In this document: piece by piece, positions 26,038 to 33,980 of the stretch
How positions within the stretch are numbered: position 1 is the stretch's first letter
Layout: every line of letters starts with the position of its first letter
Notes under the pieces: generated by a model
Database searches by the model: none
What the model was told of the DNA's origin: nothing
The model's input: the letters and a program-made list of their open reading frames with translations, nothing else
Made by a program: the position numbers and the translations under genes
DNA from: Vibrio vulnificus NBRC 15645 = ATCC 27562
GTDB lineage: Bacteria > Pseudomonadota > Gammaproteobacteria > Enterobacterales > Vibrionaceae
DNA length: 64,000 nucleotides
Assembly: GCF_002224265.1 (NCBI RefSeq)
Contig: NZ_CP012882.1
Span: 558,001-622,000, forward strand
Reading direction: 5' to 3'

Positions 26038-26295
26038 CTATTGAGGCTGTTGCAGTTTCGCTTTCGCCTCTTCCACTTTAGAGAAATCGAGCCCAAGTTC
26101 TTCCACGGCTTCTTTAATCAATGCCGGGTTTTGCATCACTTGTGCCATCAGCATTTGCAGTTGCTCTTGAGGTAAGCCGAGTTGTGCGATGGTCGCCATG
26201 GCGGCCAGTGGGTTCTGCGTTAGGATTTGAAATAGCTCGTTGATTTGTTCGTCGCTGATATTGTTCTCTTTCAACATTGCTAGAATCGGGTTCAT
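26038..26295 (-). CDS. DUF2999 family small protein
   Basis: The start at 26295 (MNPILAMLKENNISDEQINE) is chosen because AAAGGAACTG precedes it; the frame is open for seven more codons upstream. The 85-residue product is fully helical and Gln/Leu/Met-rich (LFQILTQNPLAAMATIAQLG). This fits a Vibrionaceae/Shewanella-type DUF of unknown role. No signal peptide or catalytic residues are seen. Confidence 0.75.
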   Translation of the reverse strand: MNPILAMLKENNISDEQINELFQILTQNPLAAMATIAQLGLPQEQLQMLMAQVMQNPALIKEAVEELGLDFSKVEEAKAKLQQPQ

Positions 26296-26425
26296 CACAG
26301 TTCCTTTTATTACCAAATGAAATAGTAGTGAATTCTAACATTGGCAATGGCTGGCGTGAACCTTGATTCGCCCGCAGCGGCAGACGTTATTTTGGATCGA
26401 CAAGTTGTTTTTGAACCACAAATAG

Positions 26426-26463
26426 AAAAGCCCAAGTTGAGAAGTCTCTCCACTTGGGCTTTT
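26426..26463 (-). terminator. Terminator of the DUF3297 gene
   Basis: AAAAGCCCAAGT (26426-26437) pairs perfectly with ACTTGGGCTTTT (26452-26463). On the minus strand it follows the DUF3297 gene and ends in Ts. Confidence 0.85.
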
Positions 26464-26499
26464 GCATTGGAACTGAGGCGTTCGCTTTAAACGTATAGC

Positions 26500-26748
26500 T
26501 TACACGTAGTACGCTTCAACCGTGCCTTTCAGTTGGATCAGCATTGGGTTGCCGTAGCGGTCTTTCGCTTTTGGAGAAGCGATTTTGATCCAACCTTCGC
26601 TAACACAGTATTCTTCAACGTCGTTACGCTCTTTGCCGTTAAAACGGATACCGATTTGGTGATCAAAGCACTCTTTTACGAAGAATGGGCTACGTGCGTT
26701 GCCCGATAGACGGTCTGGAAGTGCTGGTTTTGCAGTTGTATCGTTCAT
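26500..26748 (-). CDS. DUF3297 family protein
   Basis: The 82-residue frame starts at ATG 26748 (MNDTTAKPALPDRLSGNARS). An upstream extension of 49 codons is open but not coding-like. The sequence SPFFVKECFDHQIGIRFNGK, then VEEYCVSEGWIKI and the end KGTVEAYYV, is typical of DUF3297, a small, widespread proteobacterial family of unknown function. It is followed by a strong terminator. Confidence 0.85.
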   Translation of the reverse strand: MNDTTAKPALPDRLSGNARSPFFVKECFDHQIGIRFNGKERNDVEEYCVSEGWIKIASPKAKDRYGNPMLIQLKGTVEAYYV

Positions 26749-26856
26749 GTTCTTTAACCTGAAATCGCTAAAAAGTGCGCCATTGTAGACAGAGCCAGCG
26801 CTCTGTTCAAGCTCTCTGCTTGCGGAACGTGGCTGGGCAAGTTTGCACGAAGGAAA

Positions 26857-26888
26857 AAGCCGCCTTGCGCTAGGCACAAAGGCGGCTT
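26857..26888 (-). terminator. Terminator of the msrBA operon
   Basis: AAGCCGCCTT (26857-26866) and AAGGCGGCTT (26879-26888) form a 10-bp stem. On the minus strand a T5 run follows. It lies just past the msrA stop. Confidence 0.88.
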
Positions 26889-26900
26889 GCAACACGGAAA

Positions 26901-27428
26901 CTAGCCGAGGAGATCGGCATAGCGTTCTCTCAAGCGGCGTAACTTCGGTTCAATCACCACCGCGCAGTATTGCTTTTCAGGGTTATCGCTGTAGTAATTT
27001 TGATGGTGAGTTTCTGCTTGGTAAAACTGTTCGAAATCCACCACCTCTGTCACGATTGGCTGATCAAAATAAGGCGCGACCTCAGCAATCACTTGCTGTG
27101 CGATACGTTTTTGCTCCTCATCATGCGCCAAAATGATGCTGCGATATTGCGTGCCGCGATCCGCCCCTTGGCGATTGAGCGTGGTGGGGTTGTGTGTGGT
27201 GAGATGAACCAGCAACAGCGCTTCATAGCGGATTATTTCAGGGTCGAAACTCACTTGAATCACTTCGGCGTGGCCCGTTTTTCCACTGCACACTTCGCGG
27301 TAACAAGGGTGTTTAACATGGCCACCACTGTAGCCACTTTTCACATCCAGTACGCCTTTGAGCTGAGAAAACATCGCCTCGGTACACCAAAAGCAGCCAC
27401 CGCCAAAGGTCGCAAGTTGCGTGGTCAT
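26901..27428 (-). CDS. msrA: Peptide methionine-S-sulfoxide reductase
   Basis: The 175-residue MsrA reduces the S-epimer of methionine sulfoxide. The active site is GGGCFWC with catalytic C12, and the downstream blocks SGYSGGHVKHPCYREVCSGK-type and NPTTLNRQGADRGTQYRS are clear. It overlaps msrB by 4 nt and has AGGAGG before its start, so it is the second gene of an msrB-msrA operon. No signal peptide is present, so it acts in the cytoplasm. Confidence 0.96.
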   Translation of the reverse strand: MTTQLATFGGGCFWCTEAMFSQLKGVLDVKSGYSGGHVKHPCYREVCSGKTGHAEVIQVSFDPEIIRYEALLLVHLTTHNPTTLNRQGADRGTQYRSIILAHDEEQKRIAQQVIAEVAPYFDQPIVTEVVDFEQFYQAETHHQNYYSDNPEKQYCAVVIEPKLRRLRERYADLLG

Positions 27429-27880
27429 GATGCCTCCTGATTTACTTTTTCAATTGAAACGGCATTCACACAATAGCGAAGCCCTGATGGTGCCGGCCCA
27501 TCGGGAAATACGTGTCCAAGGTGCGATTCACATTGGTTGCAGCGTACCTCGATTCTTGGCCTGGCCAAGGTGTCATCCAGATGGTAGGAAATCGCATTGC
27601 TTTTCATCGGCTGAGCGAACGATGGCCAACCGGTTCTTGAATCGAACTTGCTGCCCGAATCAAACAGCAGGTTTTGGCAACCTGCACAGTGGTACAAACC
27701 CGGTTCAAACAGTTCGCACATTTGGTTAGAAAAAGGACGCTCAGTACCATGTTGCCTCATCACGTAGTACTGCGCTTCGCCAAGTTGTTCACGCCACTGC
27801 GCATCGCTTTTTCTCACGACGGTATCAGGCTGAGGATTTCCTTGGTGGGTGAAGGTGATGATATCTTGCCATGTCAGCAT
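27425..27880 (-). CDS. msrB: Peptide methionine-R-sulfoxide reductase
   Basis: The ATG at 27880 has GGAGG before it. The frame is open for 49 more codons upstream without homology. The 151-residue protein has the two zinc CxxC pairs (CAGC and CNQC), GWPSF, the GHVFPDGP block and the catalytic Cys in RYCVNAVS. It reduces the R-epimer of methionine sulfoxide and so complements MsrA, whose gene overlaps its 3' end by 4 nt. The two repair oxidised methionine residues after oxidant stress. Confidence 0.96.
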   Translation of the reverse strand: MLTWQDIITFTHQGNPQPDTVVRKSDAQWREQLGEAQYYVMRQHGTERPFSNQMCELFEPGLYHCAGCQNLLFDSGSKFDSRTGWPSFAQPMKSNAISYHLDDTLARPRIEVRCNQCESHLGHVFPDGPAPSGLRYCVNAVSIEKVNQEAS

Positions 27881-28009
27881 AACGCCTCCTTTGTTTATTC
27901 TTTCAATCAGACCGCACATCGCCTCGATTTCTTTCACGTTCTCTTGTACGCAGGTTGACGATAAAGTGTGCAGAATGTCACGTCCTAAGCAACCGTAGGA
28001 ATAAGTGCT

Positions 28010-28038
28010 CGGTTTGGTATTCACCAAACCGCTACAAT
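28010..28038. promoter_or_regulatory. Palindrome in the msrB/Sel1 divergent region
   Basis: CGGTTTGGT (28010-28018) and ACCAAACCG (28023-28031) form a perfect 9-bp inverted repeat with a 4-nt spacer. TACAAT, a good -10-like hexamer, follows at 28033-28038. It could be an operator or a hairpin in the leader; no family could be assigned. Confidence 0.4.
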
Positions 28039-28075
28039 GCGAGTTCTTAATACAATCATAATGGACTTATTAACT

Positions 28076-29083
28076 ATGACACGTCGTTGTACCGCGTGGT
28101 TGGCTGCGCTTCCCCTTCTTCTTTCCAGTGTTTCTCACGCGTATGATCTTACTTACGAAGATTTTGACGAAGAAACGTTAGCGGTGTTAAAGCAAGCAGA
28201 AACGTCTAAAGATGCACAACTGCTTTTCAAAGCGTCTGAAATCCTCATCGATGAATCGATGATGCAAGAAAACGTTGATCAAGGGTTGCTCTATCTCAAG
28301 CAGTCCGCCGATCTCGATAACCTAGAGGCACTGAGTGCTTTGGCGGAGCACCATTACCATGAGGAAGAATATCAACAGGCTCTACCGCTCTATCAAAAAC
28401 TGGCCGAGAAAGGCGATGCCATCGCGCTTTACTACTTGGGTGTGATGTACTTTGATGGTGAAGGTGTTGAACAAGATCAGAAAAAAGGCAACGAATACTA
28501 CCTCGCATCCGCGCAGAAAGGCGATGAAGATGCGATGTTCCAACTGGCTTTTTCATACAATGACGGCTTAGGCATTAAGCAAGATTTTGAGCAGGCGAAC
28601 CATTGGTTCGCGAGCGCCGCTGAAAAGGGACATGCATTGGCGACTTTTAATCTTGGCGTCAGTTACTTGCAAGGTGAAGGTGTGGCGCGTGACTGCCAAA
28701 AAGCCATTACGCTATTTGAGCACGCCATTGAACTTGATGACGAATCAAAGGCCTATCAGATCATGGGTAAAATCTACTCCGAGCCTAGTTACATGCGAAT
28801 TTGTGGAATCAAATCGGCAGACTACAAAAAAGCGCTGGAGTATTTCCAATATGCTGCGGAATGGGGTGAGGAGCACAGCCAGTTTATGATTGGTTCTTTC
28901 CACTTTAAAGGGCGTGGTGTGGAGCGTAATTATGTCAAAGCACTGGCTTGGTACAACATCGCTTATGACAATGGTTATGATGAAGCTGAAAAGGCGATCA
29001 AAGAAGTGAAAGGAAAAATGAACGAGAAAGAGATCGCCAAAGCAAGTGAATATCAAGAAGCGCTTGAAGAGACGATTCTGTAA
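28076..29083 (+). CDS. Sel1-repeat (SLR/TPR-like) exported protein
   Basis: From the ATG at 28076 the product is 335 residues and begins with a signal peptide (MTRRCTAWLAALPLLLSSVS, cut near SHA-Y). Earlier in-frame ATGs at 28037 and 28061 are possible; none has a clear ribosome-binding site. Residues 60-320 hold about seven Sel1 repeats of 36 residues, e.g. ALYYLGVMYFDGEGVEQDQK, AMFQLAFSYNDGLGIKQDFE and SQFMIGSFHFKGRGVERNYV. Such proteins are periplasmic scaffolds for protein-protein contacts. The partner is unknown. Confidence 0.88.
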   Translation: MTRRCTAWLAALPLLLSSVSHAYDLTYEDFDEETLAVLKQAETSKDAQLLFKASEILIDESMMQENVDQGLLYLKQSADLDNLEALSALAEHHYHEEEYQQALPLYQKLAEKGDAIALYYLGVMYFDGEGVEQDQKKGNEYYLASAQKGDEDAMFQLAFSYNDGLGIKQDFEQANHWFASAAEKGHALATFNLGVSYLQGEGVARDCQKAITLFEHAIELDDESKAYQIMGKIYSEPSYMRICGIKSADYKKALEYFQYAAEWGEEHSQFMIGSFHFKGRGVERNYVKALAWYNIAYDNGYDEAEKAIKEVKGKMNEKEIAKASEYQEALEETIL

Positions 29084-29118
29084 CGCGTGATGGTAATGAC
29101 GCTCAGGGAGGAGCAAAA

Positions 29119-29544
29119 ATGCAAGGATATCGAGTAACCACGGATCAATCTGAGATGGATTTTTCGGTGATTTTTGACTTCATTTCAAAGAGTTATTGGG
29201 CGAAAGGGATCCCCCAAGCTACGATGCACAAAGCGATCGACAATGCCTTTTGCTTTGCCGTGTTGCAAGACAATGGAGAGCTAGTGGGATTTGCGCGTTT
29301 GATCACCGATAAAGCGACCTTTGCCTATTTGGCGGACGTGTTTATTTTGCCGCAGCACCGAGGGCAAGGATTGAGTAAGTGGTTGATGGAAAAGATCATT
29401 GCTCATCCAGAGTTGCAAGGATTAAGGCGAATGATCCTCGCAACGCGGGATGCTCATGGGTTGTATAAGCAGTTCGGCTTTACACCGATTGAACCAGTCG
29501 AGAATTTTATGCAGATTTGGCAACCCAACGTTTATCAGGGCTAA
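29119..29544 (+). CDS. GNAT family N-acetyltransferase
   Basis: This 141-residue protein has the GNAT acetyl-CoA loop with LADVFILPQHRGQGLSKWLM (Q/RxxGxG/A variant HRGQG) and the C-terminal ATRDAHGLYKQFGFTPIE block. GGGAGGAG stands before the start. The type resembles small acetyltransferases of unknown amine substrate. It is 35 nt from the Sel1 gene and convergent with the DHFR-like gene. Confidence 0.9.
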   Translation: MQGYRVTTDQSEMDFSVIFDFISKSYWAKGIPQATMHKAIDNAFCFAVLQDNGELVGFARLITDKATFAYLADVFILPQHRGQGLSKWLMEKIIAHPELQGLRRMILATRDAHGLYKQFGFTPIEPVENFMQIWQPNVYQG

Positions 29545-29555
29545 CTTAGCCCTGA
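29535..29555. terminator. Palindrome between convergent genes
   Basis: TCAGGGCTAA (29535-29544), one base, TTAGCCCTGA (29546-29555): perfect 10-bp arms that include the acetyltransferase stop codon. There is no T run. It is probably a shared transcript end. Confidence 0.45.
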
Positions 29556-29566
29556 CTACGCTTCAA

Positions 29567-30100
29567 TTAACGCACTCTCACATAGTGATTTTTCACCATG
29601 TGATCCGCTAAGCGCTGCGCATGAATATGCTTAAAATTCAACGTTTTTGGTAAGCTGCCAAACAGTGGAATGCCAGCACCTAACAGTACAGGAATGGTGG
29701 TGATGATCATCTCATCAATCAAATCCTCGGCCAAAAAGCTTTGCACCGTTTTTCCGCCATCGATATAAAGGCGTTGATAGCCCTGTTGATGTAACTGTTC
29801 AACCACTGTTGGCAACGCCCCTTGCACCAAAAATACTTTGTCTTGATAGCCTTCTGGCACACTTTTCAAGGTATTACTCAGCACAAAAACTGGCTTATTG
29901 TAAGGCCATTCCACGCCAAAACTGAGCACCATTTCAAAGGTGTTTCTGCCCATCACCAACGCATCAATATTGGCCATAAAATCGGCAAAGCCAAAGTCCG
30001 AACCATCTGGATTGGGTACTTGATGCAGCCAGTCCATATCGTTGTTTGGTCCTGCGATATAGCCATCTAAGCTGGTGGCAATGTAGACAATGTTGGACAT
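29567..30100 (-). CDS. Dihydrofolate-reductase-like (RibD C-terminal domain) protein
   Basis: The 177 residues fit the YyaP/RibD-C group of dihydrofolate-reductase-fold proteins: MSNIVYIATSLDGYIAGPNN at the start, DALVMGRNTFEMVLSFG, KPVFVLSNTL, RLYIDGGKTVQSFL, and IPVLLGAGIPLFGSLP. NAD(P)H-dependent reduction is expected, but the substrate is unknown. It is not the housekeeping folate enzyme. GAGAAA precedes the start. It is divergent from the second acetyltransferase gene. Confidence 0.88.
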   Translation of the reverse strand: MSNIVYIATSLDGYIAGPNNDMDWLHQVPNPDGSDFGFADFMANIDALVMGRNTFEMVLSFGVEWPYNKPVFVLSNTLKSVPEGYQDKVFLVQGALPTVVEQLHQQGYQRLYIDGGKTVQSFLAEDLIDEMIITTIPVLLGAGIPLFGSLPKTLNFKHIHAQRLADHMVKNHYVRVR

Positions 30101-30241
30101 CGATTTTCTCCAGTAGGTGATTGAGGGCTGAGGGTGTCACAACCCACTGACAATCTCTGTCAGTATGGTGTGCAGCGTCCCAATTTGGGATGGGAAATCC
30201 GCTATAATGACGGCACGTTTGTTGTGACACAGGATCCCCCG

Positions 30242-30778
30242 ATGCACTATACCTTAGCAGATAAGAGCGCGATTGAAGCGATAAAAACACTTTTTTGCCA
30301 AACCTTTACCGATTCGGAAGGTGAAGTTGAAGGGCAGTTGATTGGGCAACTGGCGTCGGATTTGATCGAGCAAACGCACAATGACGATCTTTTTATCTAT
30401 ATCGCAGCGGAGGGTGAAGCGGTTGTGGGCGCGATTTTGTTTACTCGCTTGCATTACCCCTGTGGTACGCCCGTGTTTGTGATGGCTCCAGTTGCGGTGG
30501 CCACTTCCTATCATGGTCAAGGAATTGGACAAGCGTTAATTGCTTTCGGCTTGCAGGAGATCAAAGCGCAAGGCGTTGAAGTTGCCGTCACGTATGGGGA
30601 TCCGAATTTTTATCACAAGGCTGGTTTTGTTCCCGTCGATACCCAAACCATTGCTGCGCCGTACTCGTTGCAATTTCCCCACGGCTGGCAAGCACAGTCG
30701 CTAACAGGTGAAGCACTGCCCGTTTTAAAAGGGCCTGTGACGTGTGTGGCGGCGTTTTGCGATCCGCAATTTTGGTGA
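30242..30778 (+). CDS. GNAT family N-acetyltransferase (YhbS-like)
   Basis: The start at 30242 (MHYTLADKSAIEAIKTLFCQ) matches where family similarity begins. The frame is open upstream to 30134. The 178-residue protein has IYIAAEGEAVVGAILFTRLH, the acetyl-CoA loop SYHGQGIGQALIAFG (QGxGxG/A) and YGDPNFYHKAGF, typical of YhbS-like acetyltransferases. The substrate is unknown. Confidence 0.88.
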   Translation: MHYTLADKSAIEAIKTLFCQTFTDSEGEVEGQLIGQLASDLIEQTHNDDLFIYIAAEGEAVVGAILFTRLHYPCGTPVFVMAPVAVATSYHGQGIGQALIAFGLQEIKAQGVEVAVTYGDPNFYHKAGFVPVDTQTIAAPYSLQFPHGWQAQSLTGEALPVLKGPVTCVAAFCDPQFW

Positions 30779-30814
30779 TCGGTAATCTAGTTACTAACGC
30801 GATAAAAAGGAACA

Positions 30815-31444
30815 ATGATGAATATGCAGCGTTTGAAAGCCGCCGAGGAGGCGTTTCTTCTTCACTATCCGGGCGGGTTTGAGCATCCCGAAATGGTGAA
30901 AATCGGCAAGAAGCACCAAATGCCACAGCGTGTCCAGCAGGCGCAAGCGTTCTTTGCGCCAGAAGCGTTCAGTCAGCCTCAGTTAGTGGCCGAGAATATG
31001 GTGAAAACCATCACTCGCTCCTCCATGGTGTCGGTTTTTGAAAAACCTAAACTCCGTGATTGGGTTAAGGGAATGAGCCATGACGAGCGAGAAAGCTATG
31101 CCTATGCGCTGAAAGATATGCTGCATGGTGATAAGGAGTATGGCTTTAATATGATGCACTCTTTGCTCAAACCCGCGCAGCTAGCAAAGTGGTCACTGAT
31201 GACGATCTTGCCCAACTACTATGCCCCGATGGATGAAGTGTTTGTCAAACCGACTACAGCGAAAGGCGTGATCGGCTTCTTTGAGCTGCCAGATTTGATC
31301 TACAAACCGGATCCAAGCTATGCGTTCTATTGCCGCTATCGTGAGCAAATATTAGCGATGAGGGATTGTGTCGACCCAAGCTTGGCGATCAACAATGCCG
31401 CTTTTTGTGGTTTCTTGATGATGACGGTCAAGGGAATGGTGTAA
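30815..31444 (+). CDS. Hypothetical protein, 209 aa
   Basis: I do not recognise the family with confidence. The protein is soluble, with no signal peptide and a basic mid-part (KTITRSSMVSVFEKPKLRDW). It has LKPAQLAKWSLMTILPNYYA and KPTTAKGVIGFFELPDLIYK, followed by CRYREQILAMRDCVDPSLAI. Two Cys in the last 40 residues and many aromatic residues suggest a compact fold. AAAAGGAAC precedes the ATG. It lies 36 nt after the YhbS-like gene on the same strand and may be co-transcribed. Confidence 0.65.
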   Translation: MMNMQRLKAAEEAFLLHYPGGFEHPEMVKIGKKHQMPQRVQQAQAFFAPEAFSQPQLVAENMVKTITRSSMVSVFEKPKLRDWVKGMSHDERESYAYALKDMLHGDKEYGFNMMHSLLKPAQLAKWSLMTILPNYYAPMDEVFVKPTTAKGVIGFFELPDLIYKPDPSYAFYCRYREQILAMRDCVDPSLAINNAAFCGFLMMTVKGMV

Positions 31445-31484
31445 TGCATGATAAATGTGTATTAGCCACTGTACCTATTCACTT

Positions 31485-31506
31485 CAGCCCGCATTATAGC
31501 GGGCTG
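31485..31506. terminator. Terminator hairpin between convergent genes
   Basis: CAGCCCGC (31485-31492), loop ATTATA, GCGGGCTG (31499-31506), followed by TTTG. It lies between the 209-aa gene and the convergent marR gene. Confidence 0.7.
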
Positions 31507-31528
31507 TTTGCGTGGTGTTGGCCAGACG

Positions 31529-31957
31529 TTAAATGCCATCAACCAATTTCTGTAGCGCACTCAGTAGAGCTTCCTGTTCGCTATCAGCTAACGTTGATAA
31601 CAAGGACTCATTCACCTCAACGGGCAGATGGATCACTTCACTCTTTAATGCTTTTCCTTTGTCAGTGAGAAAAATGCGAAATGAGCGGCGACTCTCTGGA
31701 TCGGGTTGGCGTTCGACTAATCCAAGCGCTTCCAGTTTGTCGAGAGTGCGGGTGGTTGTGGAGCTTTCCACTTTGGACATTTGCGCAATTTCGCGCTGAG
31801 TCACGCCTTCTTTTTCCCACAAACACATCAATGTTGGCCATAGAGCCACAGTGAGCCCATGCTCTTTTAGACGTTTATCGAACTCTTTTGTCGCGTGATT
31901 GGCGATGACATTGATAAGCCAACCAAAACTGGACTGGCGATTAAATTCTTGATTCAT
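31529..31957 (-). CDS. MarR-family transcriptional regulator
   Basis: The 142 residues form the MarR winged helix: LKEHGLTVALWPTLMCLWEK, then EGVTQREIAQMSKVESSTTT (HTH), LDKLEALGLVERQPDPESRR (wing) and a C-terminal dimerisation helix. It overlaps the upstream cytochrome b561 gene by 4 nt (ATGA), so both are in one operon. A 46-bp palindrome at 32630-32675 in the divergent region is the obvious candidate operator. The ligand is unknown, but the neighbours point to redox, nitric oxide or phenolic stress. Confidence 0.93.
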   Translation of the reverse strand: MNQEFNRQSSFGWLINVIANHATKEFDKRLKEHGLTVALWPTLMCLWEKEGVTQREIAQMSKVESSTTTRTLDKLEALGLVERQPDPESRRSFRIFLTDKGKALKSEVIHLPVEVNESLLSTLADSEQEALLSALQKLVDGI

Positions 31958-32595
31958 GATGACACCATTGAAGTAGCAACTATTGCCATGGTAACTAATA
32001 TTGCACTGATAAGCACTAGTATGGCTTTGAAGTTGCTCGACAAAACGGGTTGAGAGGTCGTGTCAGAGTGCTGCTTCCCAGTCAGCATCACCAGTAACAT
32101 CGGTTTCCCCATTAGCTTGTACACCATGATGGCTGCCACATGCACAGCAATGAGCAGAGGCAAAAGGTTTGCTAATTGGTGATGAATCAGCGCTGCTATG
32201 TCGTAAATGTTTTCTGGCAGAGTAAGTCCAATTACCGTAAACCCATCGATTAGGCCACTCATGATCATTCCTGTCAGGCATTGAATCATCAGTATTGAAA
32301 GCAAAGAGATCACCATCAACGCGCCCAGTGGGTTATGGCCAATGGTACTTTCGTGTTTGCCAAGCAAATAGAGAATTACCTTGCGTGGACGGGTAACAAA
32401 ATGACTGAATCGGCTGGTATCACTGCCCACAAATCCCCAGCAGATTCGCCACAGCAACAGCGTAAAGAGAATTAGCCCAAGTTGAAGATGAGGTCCTTCT
32501 CCGCGAGTTCCTGTGGCCATAAGTCCAATGAAAATGGCCGCTTGAAGCCAATGGTATAGGCGTGTTCCAAGATCCCAAACTGTAACTTTTTTCAT
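31954..32595 (-). CDS. Cytochrome b561-type membrane protein
   Basis: The start at 32595 (MKKVTVWDLGTRLYHWLQAA) is the point where family similarity begins. The 213-residue inner-membrane protein has four to five helices and the di-heme His pattern (H16 in LYHW, the His pair in ALIHHQLANLLPLLIAVHVA, and others). It matches bacterial cytochrome b561 / Ni-hydrogenase b-type cytochromes that pass electrons between quinone and a soluble c-type cytochrome. The divergent cytochrome c' gene is the likely partner. The 3' end overlaps marR. Confidence 0.9.
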   Translation of the reverse strand: MKKVTVWDLGTRLYHWLQAAIFIGLMATGTRGEGPHLQLGLILFTLLLWRICWGFVGSDTSRFSHFVTRPRKVILYLLGKHESTIGHNPLGALMVISLLSILMIQCLTGMIMSGLIDGFTVIGLTLPENIYDIAALIHHQLANLLPLLIAVHVAAIMVYKLMGKPMLLVMLTGKQHSDTTSQPVLSSNFKAILVLISAILVTMAIVATSMVSS

Positions 32596-32629
32596 CGTGT
32601 TGATTTCCGCTGTGATTGATATTGACGTT

Positions 32630-32675
32630 AATTTACACAACAACTGTTGCGCATGCAACAGTTGTTGTGTAAATT
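32630..32675. promoter_or_regulatory. 46-bp near-perfect palindrome, candidate MarR operator
   Basis: Two 21-nt arms (32630-32650 and 32655-32675) are perfect inverted copies with a GCAT centre. Each arm carries CAAC-N-GTTG, itself a half-palindrome, so two MarR dimers could bind side by side. It lies in the divergent promoter region between the b561-marR operon and the cytochrome c' gene. MarR operators are usually single 16-20 bp palindromes, so this is unusually long. Confidence 0.65.
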
Positions 32676-32716
32676 AAGTTTCATCGAATGTATTGAGGAT
32701 CATCAAGGAGAAGAAC

Positions 32717-33184
32717 GTGAGTTTTAAAAATGTGAAAAAAACCGTTGGTATTGCACTCACTCTGACACTGACCGCTGTCACCGTCAGTGCCGAGCAAAGC
32801 AGTGTTGGAGATGTGGAATCATCTATCGAAATGAGACAACAGGCTTTCAAAACGATCGAAAACGACACCAAAGCGGCCAAAAGACAACTCAATGAGCGAG
32901 ATGTCGATTGGCAAGGATTATTGGCAGTGAGCGAGCGTTTGGTGGCTAACAGCGAGTTGTTGCCAGCCACTTTTGTGGCGAATAGTCATCAAGGCAGTAA
33001 GGCAAAAGAGAGCATTTGGCGTAATCCAGGGAAGTTTGAACAGCTGCTCTCTGAGATGCGCGAAGGTTATGCCATCGTGCTGAAAGCCAGCCAGAGCCAC
33101 GATGTTGACTTGGCCGAAAAAGGACTAAAAACGGCGCAAGCAACATGTCAAAGCTGCCACCGAACGTATCGTTCGCGTTGGTAA
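32717..33184 (+). CDS. Cytochrome c' family protein
   Basis: The start is GTG 32717, with AAGGAGAAG before it. The frame is open upstream but lacks a signal there. The 155-residue product has a signal peptide (to about VSA-E) and a helical bundle with the heme site CQSCH (C144, C147, H148) close to the C-terminus, as in cytochrome c'. These periplasmic proteins bind NO and take part in electron transfer. It faces the b561-marR operon across a long palindrome, and a second exported protein follows 27 nt later. Confidence 0.9.
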   Translation: MSFKNVKKTVGIALTLTLTAVTVSAEQSSVGDVESSIEMRQQAFKTIENDTKAAKRQLNERDVDWQGLLAVSERLVANSELLPATFVANSHQGSKAKESIWRNPGKFEQLLSEMREGYAIVLKASQSHDVDLAEKGLKTAQATCQSCHRTYRSRW

Positions 33185-33211
33185 TAACAATATAAAATAG
33201 AGAGTAAAGTT

Positions 33212-33886
33212 ATGAAAATTATCACTAAATTTGTTTTGCTAACCACCATGCTATTGGCAGGATTAAACAGCGCTTACGCGTATGATTATGGCGTTGAACT
33301 CAAATGGAATACGCAAGATTTCTCACAAGTTCTATCCCAATTTCCGGAACAACGAGCTGCGTTTAGCCGTTTCATTGAAGAGGGAAAAATAAAAGATATG
33401 TTTGTACGTGATTCAGCAATTGGCGAACAAAAAGTTCAGATACTGCAATTTGTTATGCAAGGTGAGAGCGAACAGGCTGTGCGTGATGAATTGGCGACGT
33501 TACCTTTCTTTGAACAAGAGCTAGTGAAAATTAATGCTATCCAACTGTTAGGGGCGAAGTGGTTAGACAATACGCCAGAGCACAATAATTATGGTTTGAC
33601 TTTCACTTGGAAGGAAGGGATTGAGCCGTTGGAAATAGACAGAGTTTTGGGTATCGATCTCCAGCGTGTAATAACATTCAATCAAGTGGGTACGGTGACG
33701 TCGTCTTATATTAATACGCAAGCGATAAACACGGACGTGATTCGTCCGACCTACTTGGTGGCCGTCTTAGCACAAGATGCAGAGCATGCCCTGAAGATGA
33801 GCCAACAGTTTGAAGCCGTTCGACTGGGCTATGCCGATGTAGACGTTGTGTATCTTGGAAAAAAGATCAACATGAGCAAGCTGTAA
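33212..33886 (+). CDS. Hypothetical exported protein, 224 aa
   Basis: An N-terminal signal peptide (MKIITKFVLLTTMLLAGLNS, cut after AYA) directs it to the periplasm. No heme or catalytic motif is visible. The mature part has mixed alpha/beta composition (YGVELKWNTQDFSQVLSQFP; FFEQELVKINAIQLLGAKWL; RPTYLVAVLAQDAEHALKMS). It is 27 nt downstream of the cytochrome c' gene and is probably co-transcribed, so it may serve the same redox function. The family was not recognised. Confidence 0.65.
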   Translation: MKIITKFVLLTTMLLAGLNSAYAYDYGVELKWNTQDFSQVLSQFPEQRAAFSRFIEEGKIKDMFVRDSAIGEQKVQILQFVMQGESEQAVRDELATLPFFEQELVKINAIQLLGAKWLDNTPEHNNYGLTFTWKEGIEPLEIDRVLGIDLQRVITFNQVGTVTSSYINTQAINTDVIRPTYLVAVLAQDAEHALKMSQQFEAVRLGYADVDVVYLGKKINMSKL

Positions 33887-33934
33887 ATCCGTGGTGAGAC
33901 TCCTTGCCGAAGGATGACTAAGAACAACAAAAAA

Positions 33935-33959
33935 GCCCACGATGTGACTCGCGGGCTTT
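33935..33959. terminator. Bidirectional terminator
   Basis: GCCC-A-CG (33935-33941) and CG-C-GGGC (33950-33956) form an imperfect stem. T runs flank it on both strands, TTTTTT for the minus strand. It lies between the cytochrome c' operon and the convergent sulfatase gene. Confidence 0.75.
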
Positions 33960-33980
33960 GTCGGTAGGGTGGGGATACCT

